Source of the DNA: Megalobrama amblycephala
Lineage: Eukaryota; Chordata; Actinopteri; Cypriniformes; Xenocyprididae
Assembly: GCF_018812025.1 (NCBI RefSeq)
Contig: NC_063049.1
Span: 10,049,537-10,113,536, forward strand
Reading direction: 5' to 3'
Length of the DNA: 64,000 nt
Shown: in pieces, positions 44,828-56,420 of the stretch
Layout of the letters: every line of letters begins with the position of its first letter
Numbering within the stretch: the first letter of the stretch is position 1
The notes under the pieces: generated by a model
The model's database searches: none
Told to the model about the DNA's origin: nothing
Seen by the model: only the letters and a program-made list of their open reading frames with translations
Made by a program: the position numbers and the translations under genes

Positions 44828-46310
44828 TTTTTTTTTTTTTTTTTTTGAACAAGGTCTGTTTATTTAAAATTTTTATAATATGCAATAAAAAACAAAAGAC
44901 CGAAACAATACATTATACAGTCACAACCCCAAAACGTCCCATCCCTCTACCAATCAGACAAAGTGTTGATTATATCATGCAATAAATAAATAAATAATAA
45001 ATCATCAATTATACATATTTTGGGACTGTATTTCCTACTTGAGTATTTCAACAATAACAATAACAGAAAGGGTTGCCAGATTGCATATAATCTCTGGGTA
45101 GACCCTTGAAGTGAGTATCTTATTTTTTGTAGTTTAAGAAACTGCATGTCCTCCTTAATCTATTGAAAAAAGTGGGGGGAAGAGGGTCTTTCCACTTAAT
45201 ATTAATCTTCTGGCAAGTAGTGTGGAAAAGGCCAACATTTTACAATTATAGCTACTTAGGTGCATGTTCAGGGCTGTAATGCCAAATACAGCAATAAAAG
45301 GAGATGGGTCAAAATTAGAGCCAAATCTATAAATCTTCCTAGAGTGCAGAAGAGGTAGTCCCACTCCACCTGATCGAAGGCTTTTTCAGTATCAAGCGAC
45401 ATCAAAATCTCTGGTATGTCAGGTAGGGAGGGACTGTAAATAATATTTAAATTTAAATAATTAAAAATTTTTATGAAACCAGTCTGATCTGACGAAATAA
45501 TGGAAGGAACAAACGTCTCAAGACGTCGGTTTGCAGTTTCACAAGAATCTTGACATCTGAAATTGGAAATCGGAAATTGGACAATAGGAACTGCACTGAG
45601 AGTGACTCTTAGCTTTCTTCAGAATAAGAGAAATAGGTGCTTCACGCACAGTTGGGGGGAAAGAATTTGAGGACAAAGATTCTTTGAATACAGTGAGAAG
45701 CAGAGGGGCAAGTGTGTCTGAAACTTTTTTTAAAGAACTCAGACGGGAAGCCATTTGGCCCTGGTTATTTGCCACATTGCATACTTCTAATTGATCTCTT
45801 CTACCGAAATGTCTTTCTCTAAGTTAGATCTGGGTCCAACTTGGGAATATACAAACTATGAAAAAAATGTGTCTAGGTCAGATTTATCATTGCATGGTTC
45901 TGAAGTGTAAAGGGCATCGTAATAGCGATGAAAACATGAGTTTATCTCCATATGATTTGCATGTTTTTGTTCATCACTAATCTCCAAGATATATTTATGT
46001 CTTCTGACGCAACTGATGTGCTAAATTTTTCCAGCCCTCTCCCCATATTCGTAAAAAATATGTCTATATTTGGGTATAAGGTTTTCTGCTTGATGTTTCG
46101 AGAGGAGATCAAACTCAGTCTTAAGCATCAAACGCTATTTAATATAATCGGATGGTGAGTGGCTGTATCTAATATCTAATTTCAAAATATCATCCATCAG
46201 CTGCCTAAGATGTTCGGCAATGGCTTTCCTTTGCATTGAAACATATGAAATGATCTGCCCCTCAGATATGCATTCACTGTTTCCCAAATTGTTAGAAAAG
46301 ACATCTTATT
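44828..46310 (-). pseudogene. L1/Tx1-type LINE, RT part to poly-A tail
   Basis: On the minus strand the sequence starts with WETVNAYLRGRSF (L1 ORF2 linker). It continues with YYDALYTSEP, then SLKKVSDTLAPLLLTVFKES and FPPTVREAPISLILKK, the classic L1 RT entry segment. A 3' non-coding part with AATAAAC follows, ending in an A-tail (T run 44829-44846 on plus). Several stops and internal deletions are present: the RT catalytic core is absent. A poly-A rather than repeat tail distinguishes it from the L2 copies. ORF1 pieces lie upstream at 46565-46725 and 53330-53640. Confidence 0.75.
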
Positions 46311-46564
46311 GAAAATACAGAAATAAATAAATGTAGAAATGTAGAAAAAATGTAGTATAACACAAATGGTACAAAAATAGCACAATTAAAAATGACACTT
46401 TTGACAAAATTAATTATGTATTCATTAATTTATGCATATCTGCATTTATTTATTTCAGCATTTATTTATTCATTTATGTATTTCTATATGTATGTCTTCA
46501 TGTACTGTATTTCTACATTTACTTCATTCTGCATTTATGTATTTATTAATTTATACTTAAGTCA
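46311..46564. repeat. AT-rich TTTATTTA-type low-complexity region
   Basis: Recurrent ATTTATTTATT, ATGTAGAAAT and TTTATGTATTT words make up this segment. The 82-codon frame 46392-46640 is low complexity. It stands where the 5' half of L1 ORF2 would be expected. Confidence 0.5.
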
Positions 46565-46725
46565 TTTCTCGTACTCCATACAGAGCAGATTCCTGACATC
46601 GTTGAAAGCAGCCAGTGCTCTGGCCACATTCGAAGTGTAGTCTGGAAAGATAGCTCGCCTTTATATTGAAGTGGACCTTGTTCTCTGGCTCCGCAGAGAA
46701 CTTTAGCGCAGTCCTGGTAATAGTT
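46565..46725 (-). pseudogene. L1/Tx1 ORF1, C-terminal fragment
   Basis: Minus-strand frames give REQGPLQYKGEL and, after a shift, FPDYTSNVARALAAFNDVRN. This is the L1 ORF1p C-terminal pattern (IFPDYS...R..F..V...L). It lies upstream of the ORF2 remnant in the same orientation, as expected for one element. Confidence 0.6.
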
Positions 46726-46732
46726 AAGTTGG

Positions 46733-46978
46733 TAACACTTTACAATAAGGTTAATTAGTTAAAAATCAGTTAATGTATTAACTAACATGAACTAACCATG
46801 AACAATACATTTGTTACTGTATTTACTAATCTTCGTTAACGTTAGTTAATGAAAATACAGCTGTTCATTGTTTGTTCATATTAGTTCACAGGGCATTGAC
46901 TAGTGTTTTAAGATTTTAATAATGTATTAGTAAATGTTGAACTTATCATTAACAAAGATTAACAAGCAGCATTTACTG
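46733..46978. mobile_element. Left half of a split MITE
   Basis: The sequence begins GTAACACTTTACAATAAGGT, followed by recurrent TTAGTTAATG/ACTAACATGAACTAAC words, and breaks off after AAGCAGCATTTACTG. The missing half with the inverted terminus is at 51505-51612. A third copy of the family (right part) is at about 52400-52575. Confidence 0.65.
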
Positions 46979-47589
46979 GGGTTCAAGCACTTTAAGGCCT
47001 TTAAGCACATAAAAAGGTATTATATTTTATTTAGCAAGCATATAAACACTTTTGCATAGACGGAAAATACTATTTTTCAATACAGTCAATACAGTAAGGA
47101 AAAACATAGTTTTTAAAGGTTTTGACAGTTATAGCACCTATTGCCCAATCTCCACTACTTTTTTTGGGTGTCCTCAGAGTGTGTCCATACATATGTGTGC
47201 CAACTGTAATGACTGAAACAAATCAGACACAATTATTTGTTATATTAAACAAATATTTGTTTAAAACTTTGGGGTCTGTCCCCATCCCCTGAGAAGACCA
47301 GCCTTAGTTTAATTGGCCTGAAGTATGTGTGTTGCACTTGGAGAAGCAACACACACCATGTGCTTGACTAGGAGAGGGAGAACTCTTTCTCAATTTGCAT
47401 AATTTATGATGGTTTCAGAATAGGTAACTTTTACTCCAAAAGACTTTCAATAGACTAATGCATGGTATCGTAACAGAACATTCATAGTTAATTAAAGCAT
47501 CCTGAAAGGATTCATTTAAGACTAAACATGAATGGGTGAAAAAGACATAAAGACAGAGATACAGTCATACACTCGCATATAATAATTAT

Positions 47590-48435
47590 AACTCCTTCCA
47601 GGAGAGCCAGGAACCTTGGTGTGGTGATGGATGATTGTTTAATCTTCACAGATCATATCGCTACAATGGCCCCATCCTGCAGACTTTCCTTGTACAACAT
47701 TAGGAAGATAAGATCCTTCCTATCGGAGCATTCCACTCAAATTCTTTTCCAAGCTCTTCTTCTATCCAGACTGGACTATTGTAGTGCTCTCTTGGCTGGC
47801 CTTCCAGCATGCACTGTCAAGCCTCTACAACTGATCCAGAATGCTGCAGTAAGACTGGTCTTTAACAAACCGAAGAGAGTGCATGTCACACCTCTCTTCA
47901 TCAGTTTGCATTGGCTGCCAATAGCTGCTCGCATCCAATTCAAGGCTCTGATGTTTGCCTACAGAACAACCACTGGCTCTGCACCACTATACCTAAACTC
48001 ACTACTTCAGACTTATGCGCCCTCCAGAAGCTTGCGCTCTGCAAGTGAACTATGCCTTGTGGTGCCATCCCAAAGGGGCACAAAATCACTCTCACAGACC
48101 TTCTCCAGGTCTGTTCCTGGCTGGTGGAATGACCTACCAGTCATGTCTGGAGTCTGAGTCTTCTAGCCATCTTCAAAAAACTGCTAAAGACATATCTTTT
48201 TCGTCAACACTTGACCCAGTAATAGTAGCACTTACTTTTTATCTTACTTTTCTTTTTTCGATTTCTATTCTCTTTTTCCATCTATTTGTGTATTTAAAAA
48301 ACAAAAACAAAACAAATAAACCTTGCTACGAGCACTTTACTGATGAAACTGTGACTTGACACAATACTTACGTACTGTTGTACTCATGTTGATTTGATTG
48401 CTTCTACTATTCTCATTTGTAAGTCACTTTGGAGA
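47590..48435 (+). pseudogene. L2-type LINE, C-terminal RT fragment (copy 3)
   Basis: The frame from about 47600 through 48157 has RNLGVVMDDCLIFTDHI, LLLSRLDYCSALLAGLPACT, LHWLPIAARIQFKALMF and WWNDLPV, the C-terminal half of the same L2 family as copy 1. Frameshift near 48150. The 3' tail proceeds to TTGTAAGTCACTTTGGA and is cut at 48435 by an LTR element before the GCGTCTGC part. Confidence 0.8.
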
Positions 48436-49100
48436 TGTCACAGACACGCCAGGCTCTGCACCCAGCCAATCATGTCAACCTCCCTTGCCAGAGTACTGAT
48501 CACACACACCTGTCACTCATCACCAGTCCAATCAACAGCACCATAAAAGGCACTCACAGTCACTCAGTCACACGGTCTCGTTAATGCATACTAACCTGAA
48601 TGCTTACCTTACCTTAAGTCTCCTAGTCATCGTTGAATCTGGTGTGAAGATCAAGTCAAGTATTACTGTCTTGATATATATTCTGTCTGGAAACTTCATC
48701 TGAAATACTCATCTATCACTGCTCTGGTTGTCTCAATAAACATCATAAACTTTACCTGTGTCTCCGACCTCCTGTGTATCGTAACAGAAGACCGGACCTT
48801 TAAAGGACAGGATAACCACAAAGCATGGGTTTGTTCATGCTCTCCGAAGCTCCTGCTTCTCCCATGCCTCCCACACCAGTTTCGGCCGCAGATCGTCTTA
48901 TTGGGCTACTGCAGGATGGATGTCCGCTGGAGAGGTATGTGGAGCAGTTTGTCGAGTTGGCTTTTCTGACGAATTGGCCAGATGCTAGTTTAAATGCCCT
49001 TTTTAAACTGGAGACATGGGTCCAGTTTAAAAAGGGCAATCCTCAACTGGATGGAACTGAAATAAATACTTTGAATGTTGCGATCCTATCGGACTTATGA
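48436..49100 (+). mobile_element. Ty3/gypsy fragment: LTR plus gag start
   Basis: The LTR runs 48436-48786 (TGTCACAGACACGCC ... CGTAACA), with a CATAAAAGG box at about 48550 and AATAAAC at about 48736. It is followed by a GAAGACCGGACC primer-site-like sequence and an ATG at 48825. The 91-codon frame (48825-49100) begins MGLFMLSEAPASPMPPTPVS and continues DRLIGLLQDGCPLERYVEQF, typical of the gag N terminus of fish gypsy elements. All of pol is missing. A second TCGTAACA stands at about 49112, possibly the last bases of the lost 3' LTR. Confidence 0.65.
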
Positions 49101-49119
49101 TAGCAACCTGAATCGTAAC

Positions 49120-49457
49120 AAAGCACTGGTCGCCAGAGGAGAACTGGCCCCCCGACTAAGCCTGGTTTCTCCCAAGGTTTTTTTCTCCATTTTAACACCT
49201 ATTTGCCAGTTATTTTGCCGCCTGTTTGCCACCTGATGTCACCTGTTGGAGTTTGGGTTCCTTGCTGCTGTCGCCTTTGGCTTGCTTAGATGGGGACACT
49301 TGACATTTGATATTCAACAGTGTTTTGATCTACCTGCATTAACACTAATTTTTAGGAGCTGCTGTGCAGCCAAAATAATGTATCAGTTATTAATGTAAAG
49401 CTGCTTTGACACAATCTACATTGTAGCGCTATATAAATAAAGGTGACTTGACTTGCA
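49120..49457 (+). mobile_element. L2 LINE 3' untranslated tail
   Basis: Contains GGTTTCTCCCAAGG, TTGGGTTCCTTGCTGC, TGTAAAGCTGCTTTGACAC and ends ATAAATAAAGGTGACTTGAC, the standard 3' region of one fish L2 group. No coding part is attached. Confidence 0.75.
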
Positions 49458-50697
49458 GAATGTTTAAGAAAAGAATTGCGTGATATAAACTCGCAATTCT
49501 GAATTTTTTTCTTGCAATTGCCAGTTTAGATCACAATTATGTAAACTCATAATTACAAGAAATTTTTTTAGAATTGTTAGAAAGTTGCAATTAGGCTTTA
49601 TTATTTATTTTTTTATTCAGTTGGCAAAACAAGATTCCCTAGTTTTTTGCCATGACAACTATAAAATCAGTTTTTAATATGAGCTCTTAATCATACATTA
49701 TGACAAACTGTTCTCATTGCCAGTGTCAATCATTGGAACCATTTTCATGTTTTGTTTTACTATTTGAAAATGAAAATATTAGTCAAAGACAAATTCAGTG
49801 AAAAACAAAGAAATCCATAACATGTAATAAAATATGTGGCAGGTCTATAGTCATTTACACAATGCATACATCTATTTTTTTGGCAGTAAGTTTTGGACGA
49901 TCATTATCTCTGGAAGATGGACATTTCAGGATAAGAGATGGACTAAAAAGGAACTCCCACACCTTACTGCCAGATTTTGGAAGATACATTTTTCAAACAG
50001 TGGTACAAGAGGATGTGGTGTTGGTCTTTCAAGAGTCACTCTCAATCTGTCTGTCTATAAAACCAAAAAAAAAAAAAAAATTCATGTATTTTACACAATT
50101 CAGTATGCGATTCTTAAGTGGGGGTTGTTTTTGTAGGATTCTTTACCTAACCTAAGTCTCTGAGATCCTGACACCTTGCATTTCTGGAGATTCCAGGTAG
50201 GTTGCAGTACTGGAAAATGGTGCCGCTGGAGACTAAAGGGTTCCTGATGGTGTCACACTTAATTATTCACCTTAATTCTTAATTATTTTGCAGTTAACAT
50301 GTGTCTTTTCTTCTCTTTCTTCTTTTCTTTTCGTTTTTGTCTGACCCTGCTGACCCAATGAGCGTTTTGCTGTCCATTGGTCATGCCTTAATTTCTAGTA
50401 TTGCATTAGTATTGCATCCTTCTCATGGGCATTTAATAATTTTTGACTTTTAAGTCTGAGTTAAATATTTTTTTGACTCATTTTATCTGTAAAAGAAATG
50501 TACCTAATAATTATGCAAACCTGAATATAAGGAACTTTCATTTCCAGCCTTCATGAACAATTATATATCACTTTATAAATTATTAAATACAAAATTAATA
50601 GTAGTTAATAAGATTGATTGGTTTGGAAGTGGTAAAATATGTTTGGAAAAAAAAATATGATCTGAAAATCAACTTGCATAATTATGCACGCACTGTA
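49458..50697. mobile_element. Tc1/mariner-like remnant with one terminus
   Basis: The right border at about 50697 reads GCATAATTATGCACGCACTG followed by TA, like mariner-type ends. Homologous style is seen at 39250. Inside, 49830-50070 gives overlapping short frames (for example FGRSLSLEDGHFRIRDGLKR) that may be degraded element sequence. The left end is not seen. Low certainty on extent. Confidence 0.35.
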
Positions 50698-51059
50698 GTT
50701 AGCAAGTTACTGAATTAGTTACCATTCGCTGCATGCATTTGAGCAGCTAATAACATTCGCTAACTGCTGCAAGTGGTAACACAAGACTAAACAATCATTG
50801 AAAATACTACTCTCAAAACTCACTATTCCTGAACATCGCACTTTCTGCAACTAATGGTGATTGTTTTGGGCCAGTGATAAACTCTTTGTTCTCGGCTAAA
50901 GAAAAAACCAAGGACTTTTTAAAAAATAATTTAAGGACAACAACAAGATTTTCCAGGACATTTTACATTTTCTCTAATTTTCCATGTGTTTTCCAAATTT
51001 GTCATCAATTTTCCAGGTTTTCAAGGTTTTCCAGGACGAGTGGGAACCCTGTTAAAGAG

Positions 51060-51345
51060 AGTCCTGGTATGTTCTTCTGTGTGTGCGCGTATGTGTATTG
51101 GAGTTTGACGACGTCTGGAATGTGGCCAGATGGCTTGGCATAATTTGATCTGAGTTGATCGCGATCGTTTGAAGTCGCAAGGGAGAAATTCGTGGATGCC
51201 AGTGGTCCATTGACACGGCCATAAAATGTGTCGTGTGGCCTGTTAATATCAGCCAGACCGGAGCCAACCTGAGATTTACAAACAAACTTTATTGAAATTT
51301 ATAGTTGACTTGCTAATCTGATCCTGTGCAGACACTACACCACCT
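51060..51345 (-). mobile_element. Solo LTR of the env-bearing retroelement, inverted
   Basis: The reverse complement starts TGTAGTGTCTGCACAGGATC and matches 32836-33123 along its length (AATAAAGTTTG, CTCCGGTCTGGCTGA, GACTTCAAACGATCG, CAAACTCCAATACACATACG). No internal coding sequence flanks it, so it is a solo LTR. The flanking DNA on both sides belongs to other repeats. Confidence 0.65.
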
Positions 51346-51504
51346 ATTGGGCGATTTGGACGAGTCCGGGTATCTGAGTAGCAAGCAAGACTACTATCAT
51401 CTGACAAAGTTTCAAGTCTCTCTGCCTTACGGTTTGAGCTGCCCAATCAGTTTTAGGGAAGAAGAAATATAATAAAAATCTGAGAAATTACAATAGGGGT
51501 TCAA

Positions 51505-51612
51505 GGACGAAGTAAATAAATAAATGCTGTATAAGTGCAGTTCATTTTTAGTTCATGTTAAGTAATGCAGTTAACTAATGTTAACTAATGAACCTTATTG
51601 GAAAGTGTTACA
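51505..51612. mobile_element. Right half of the split MITE
   Basis: Ends AACTAATGAACCTTATTGG, AAAGTGTTAC, which is the inverted form of the 46733 terminus (GTAACACTTTACAATAAGGT). The inner border has AAATAAATGCTGTATAAGTG, which fits onto the broken end at 46978. Confidence 0.65.
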
Positions 51613-51618
51613 ATTACC

Positions 51619-53297
51619 CAGAGATGTATAGTAACGAAGTAGAACTACTTCACTACTGTACTTAAGTACTAAAATGCGGTATCTGTACTTTACTAGAGTA
51701 TTATTTTTTTCTCCTACTTCCACTTTTACTTCAGTACATATTTTCGATGAGTTTAATACTTTTACTCCGATATTTTTTTATGTGCTGCATCGTTACTCGT
51801 TACAATTATAAAAATGTTACGAATCATTCCATTCCAAACCCACATTACCACTGCCAGAACGGTGGATGGCAGGTTTGATGAAGCTGGCACATCATTGAGC
51901 GAATCAAGCGATTAAGAAGACTGCGCGTGCTCCCGTTCTGCCTTTTGATCAGCGAAAAAGATGGACGAACCAAAAACACCACCTTCCATCCCATCAGTAA
52001 GTTAAGCCCTTTTGCTAACTAGCGACATGCTGCGGTGTTCACTTAACGTTTACTAGCTGGCTATCATAAAGGCTGTCACGCAGCGCGTTGAATGGTATTT
52101 TTGACCCATCACTAATGTCAACTTTCTCTTATTTTATGACAGCCTACTGTTGCCAAAAATAAATCGTAGAGCATGTCTCCTTTGGTGCTGCTTAATCACA
52201 CGCCCGTTTTTATAGTGTAGTAGTGTTTTATAGGTTAATGGTAGTATAGATTTACACTGACATAACTAATGCAGGAGTTTTCCTGCACTGAAAGAGAGAG
52301 AGTGAGAGAGAGAGGCCCGGCCGCGCGTGTGCATTCACGGTCTTAAAACAACACGAGCGCTGTCTTGCTCTCAAATTGCTCTCTATTTGTTTACATAGTT
52401 AATGTGCACTGTGAAGTAACATATACAAACAATGAACAGCTGTATTTTTATTAACTAAGATTAACAAAGATTAATAAATACAGTAACAAATGTATTGACC
52501 ATGGTTAGTTCATGTTGGTTATTAGTCTAATACATTAACTAATGTAGTGTTAACAAATCAAACCATATTATAAAGTGTTACAAACAAATCATTTACTCAG
52601 AACACCTCTTGAAATGAGAATATAAGTGTGCTTAACCCATTTTTTTAGTAAGAGTGGTTAGTAAGATTTAATCTTAATGAACTACAGTATTTTTAGGTTA
52701 TTTATATGACAATGTGTAGAAAAATTACCTAAAAAAAATAATTTAGCCTAGTTTAGACTGGAGTGAGGTGAAAACAGAAAAAAAGTGCAAAGCAAGTTGT
52801 TGTTAGCTAGCTGTTAATTTTATTCAATTGTATATGGTAGAAAATTAGACTATTAGTGAAAAGTCAGGTAACGAAAGATTAGGTAACGAAATCAAAGTGC
52901 TGACAACAAACAAAGCATCTCAACTTGTCTGCATCTCAAGTGGTACTTAATCACACTTAATCTGTTTTTGTTTACAAAAAGTTACAGCCAAAGGAATTGT
53001 GATTGTCCTTTAGGTTTATCATTTGAAATAATAAAAAACAATATGATGTTCAAACTTTTGACTACTTTCTTTAATAACTACATAACACAATACTTGTACT
53101 TTTACTTTCAGTACTTGAGTAGTAAATTTTAAAATAAACTACTTTCAATACTTAAGTACAAAAAATGTTGAATACTTTAGTACTTCTACTTAAGTGTGGT
53201 GCTTAAAGAGCACTTCAACTTCTACTCAAGTCACTTTTTTGATAGAGCACTTGTACTTTTACTCAAGTCTCGATCTCTAGTACTTTATACATCTCTG
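51619..53297. mobile_element. hAT-like element with intact 8-bp target duplication
   Basis: CAATTACC at 51611-51618 is repeated at 53298-53305. Inverted ends are CAGAGATGTATAGTAACGAA (left) and CAGAGATGTATAAAGTACTA (right, reverse complement), with further TACTTAAGTACT and TTTTACT blocks. Near the left side an ATG at 51961 opens 12 codons (MDEPKTPPSIPS) to a strong donor (TCA|GTAAGT), perhaps the first exon of a lost transposase. The interior also holds a copy of the GTAACACTTTA MITE (52400-52575). Confidence 0.85.
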
Positions 53298-53329
53298 CAA
53301 TTACCCAGGGACAAGCAACAATTACCCAG

Positions 53330-53640
53330 GGCTTTCCGTTAGGCCTCTGTGTGAATGGTCGATCAGGATGTCTCTCTCAAAATTTTAAAACTTCCTTCAG
53401 CAGCTTTAAGACTGCCATGGTAAAGCTCGAACCAGTCTCCTCTGGAACCCCCGCAATGCGTATGTTACATCTCAGCATCCTTCCTTAAAAATCATCGTTC
53501 TTTTCCTTGATACTGGCCTTCATGTTGTCCATTTCAAAACGGATCGACGCTGTGTTGTTTGCAATTTCCAATTTGACTTCTTTTAGCTTGTTCTTAATGA
53601 AGCTAAAGCCTTCATTTTCTTAATGAAGCTAAAGAGAACA
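53330..53640 (-). pseudogene. L1/Tx1 ORF1, central fragment
   Basis: The minus strand reads VKLEIANNTASIRFEMDNMK, then a broken segment, RCNIRIAGVPEETGSSFTMA and LKEVLKF...DILIDHSHRG. This is the L1 ORF1p coiled-coil end plus RRM start (RRCNIRI.G.PE). Stops break it. Orientation matches the L1 pieces at 44.8-46.7 kb. Confidence 0.65.
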
Positions 53641-54999
53641 TTTTAGAGTTACACTCTGATGAAGACCGAGATTACTGGCTGAGTTTTTCCACGTACAACA
53701 TGCAGACCTTACTAAATGATAATGTCAATTGTTGTTGTCCATTTTTTTCAAAAAAATCACAGGAAAAGTAGTACGAGCCTTGACTTATTGACGAACAAGA
53801 ACACATCCACAATAAACAGAAATAAATCCAAATGCTTTATGCTGAAAATAAGACCAAAATACTGTGACCCAGTTTAATTACATCATAAAGTCAATTGCTT
53901 TATGAGCCAAGCTTAAACAACAACCCTGAATAAAAGCTGCAAGCAGCGATGAAAGGGCCCTCGCACCCAGGCTCACCACCACACGTTGGCCTTTAGAAAA
54001 CAGTAAAGAGTGGGTGACATGCATTTAAGCGAGTAAATACGGGAGAATTATGGCAAAGTCATTTCAAAGTGCCACACTTCCTGCTGCCAACAGGTGGTGC
54101 TTTGACTGTAACTGAATATTGCCATGAAGATGTCTTCATGCCAGGACTATTATCAAACATGAAGTTTGGAGCAGATAGGATATTTTATGCCTGAGTTACA
54201 ACAATTTCCTGTTTCATGGTGTTAATTGCATACATTAGCACTTAGCCAAGTGTTGCATGATTTAACGCATTTCTAGCATGTTTGGTACTTTGTGGCATAT
54301 TGAAATGTGTTTCTGGGAGTGAATAACAGTGTAAAGCATGCCATTTCCTGTTGCCAGCAGGTGGCGCTAAGACTAACTGAATATTGTCAATAAAAACGTG
54401 AAATGTAGCGTGAAAGGCGCTTAATTGAAATTTTCTAGGTGCCGCTATCAAGCCATTTTGCCACACCTAATTCTGAAACCATATCAGATGTAAATTTTCA
54501 CCACTTCTGATGTGTGTATAAAGTTTCATGAGTTTTCAAACATGTTTAGGCCCTCAAATGTGATTCATTTCAGAGAAGAAGAATTGACTGAGCAATTACA
54601 ATAGGGTCCTCAAACCATCAGTGCTCAGGCCTTAATAAAGTTTACATGGCAACACTGCATGTTTTGCAAAGCAGCCTTTCCAAGCATGGAAATTATGTTT
54701 TACACTGTGATTAACTCCTCGTGGAGATTTAACCAGAACCACATCATATATAGTCAGTCTAATTTTAAGGCCTTAGTGATGTTAAATTGCAAAGATCTTG
54801 AGTTTTCTTTGAAGAGCGTGTCTGTGGCAGCCTGACAAAGTCTGATGTTTTGCCATGAAAGAGGAAGCTGTTGTAACTCATGTCCGATCTGCCCCAAACT
54901 ACACGTGCAATAAGAGTCCTGGCCTAAAGACATCTATATGCCAATATTCAGTTAGTCATAGTGCCACCTGCTGGCAACAGGAAATTGTATGCTTTACAC
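53641..54999. repeat. Palindromic interspersed repeat, left part
   Basis: Bases 53930-54480 contain GCTGCAAGCAGCGATGAAAG and recurrent CTTCCTGCTGCCAACAGGTG / CATTTCCTGTTGCCAGCAGG words. Much of 54060-54400 appears again in inverted order at 54850-54990 and 56047-56290. No coding sequence; frames 54242-54466 and 54855-55070 are within the repeat. Confidence 0.6.
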
Positions 55000-56046
55000 C
55001 AGTGGTCTCAAACTGCCGGCCCGTGGGCCATTTAAGGCCCGCCCTCCCCCTCTACCCGGCCCACAACTGATCTCAAAAATAAAACATAATCCGGCCCGCT
55101 AAATTATTATTATTCCCTAGTTGCTACCTGACTGATATGCAAAGAAAAAGTCGCCGTTCTATGGGGGCATTCACATATCGCGTCACATAAGCGTTCTCCT
55201 CCGCATTGTCCTTCTTTCCAATGCGCTTTTGCTCCAGTGGCGTCTCTCGTTGCTATGCAACCATGAGCCGCGCTCTCAACCGCGTTGCTTCTATTATGAG
55301 CGCGCGTGCCTAAATTACAGTAAAAGCACTCGACTTTAACGCAAAACGCCGTCCGAAACGCGTCCGATGCAACCATTAAACGTTACCGATGCTCAAACGG
55401 CATCTTGGACAAATGTGTCTCAGCTGTGTGAGCGCAAGCGCTGCCAGGTGTCTGTCAAGAAACAGAAGAGTGTACAAATGTATTCAGTGATTGTATTTGT
55501 TCTGTACAGTGTTGTTCAGTGCAAGATTTTAATGTTATTTAAGCTAACATGAAGTAAGGGAAAATACTAAATGTTAAAAACTAATAATGTATGTAACAAT
55601 GAGAGATTTTTATTTTTTGGCAAAATAAAGTTGATATATTTAGCTCCAGTTTTTTGTTTATTTCTGACCCCTCCACGCCACAAGTGTTGCTGGTTTTGTT
55701 CCTAAATTACTAATTTTTTTATTCCATGCACCTTGTTGGATGTGAGAAGTTGCACCAGACTATTGCAATTAATAGTATTATATTAGTAATAGTATTATAT
55801 AATTATATTACACTCTGTAACAATGAGAGAGACACTGCTGTTTACATTTAGTATGGTAAATAAAATATTTATAGTATAGGTATAAAAATATTTTAGTAGG
55901 CCTAATGAAAGTAAATGAGAAATAATGCAAAGGAAAGTACATTTTCGGAAATGTTGCGCTTTCTTGTGCTTGAATGTTAATATGGCCCTCCTATGAGGTG
56001 TCAATCACAGAAACGGCCCCCCGCCAATTTGAGTTTGAGACCCCTG
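55000..56046. mobile_element. hAT-like element, copy 2, with target duplication
   Basis: CTTTACAC at 54992-54999 is repeated at 56047-56054. Ends are CAGTGGTCTCAAACTGCCGG and (reverse complement) CAGGGGTCTCAAACTC. It is highly similar to the element at 29382-30450 along its whole length. No transposase is present. It is inserted within the palindromic repeat, which resumes at 56055. Confidence 0.9.
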
Positions 56047-56326
56047 CTTTACACTGTAATTCACTTCCAGAAACACATTTCAATATGCCACGAAGTACCA
56101 AACATACTAGAAACATGTTAAATCATGCAACACTTGGCTAAGTGCTAATGTATGCAATTAACGCCACGAAACAGGAAGTTGTTGTAACTCAGGCATACAA
56201 TGTCCAATCTGCCCCAAACTTCACATGTCTGATATTAGTCCTGGCCTCAAGACATCGACATGGCAATATTCAGTTATAGTCTGTGTATGTGGCCTTAGAG
56301 TGTAGTTACATCCAAATAACACATTC

Positions 56327-56335
<9 letters not shown>

Positions 56336-56368
<33 letters not shown>
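56336..56368. repeat. AT dinucleotide microsatellite
   Basis: An uninterrupted TA/AT run of about 30 bases. It lies about 50 bases left of LRR exon A, in the intron downstream of it. Confidence 0.9.
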
Positions 56369-56370
<2 letters not shown>

Positions 56371-56420
56371 ACCTTTAATTTTGGTAGTTATTTTTTTTTG
56401 TCTGTTATCAAACCACTTAC

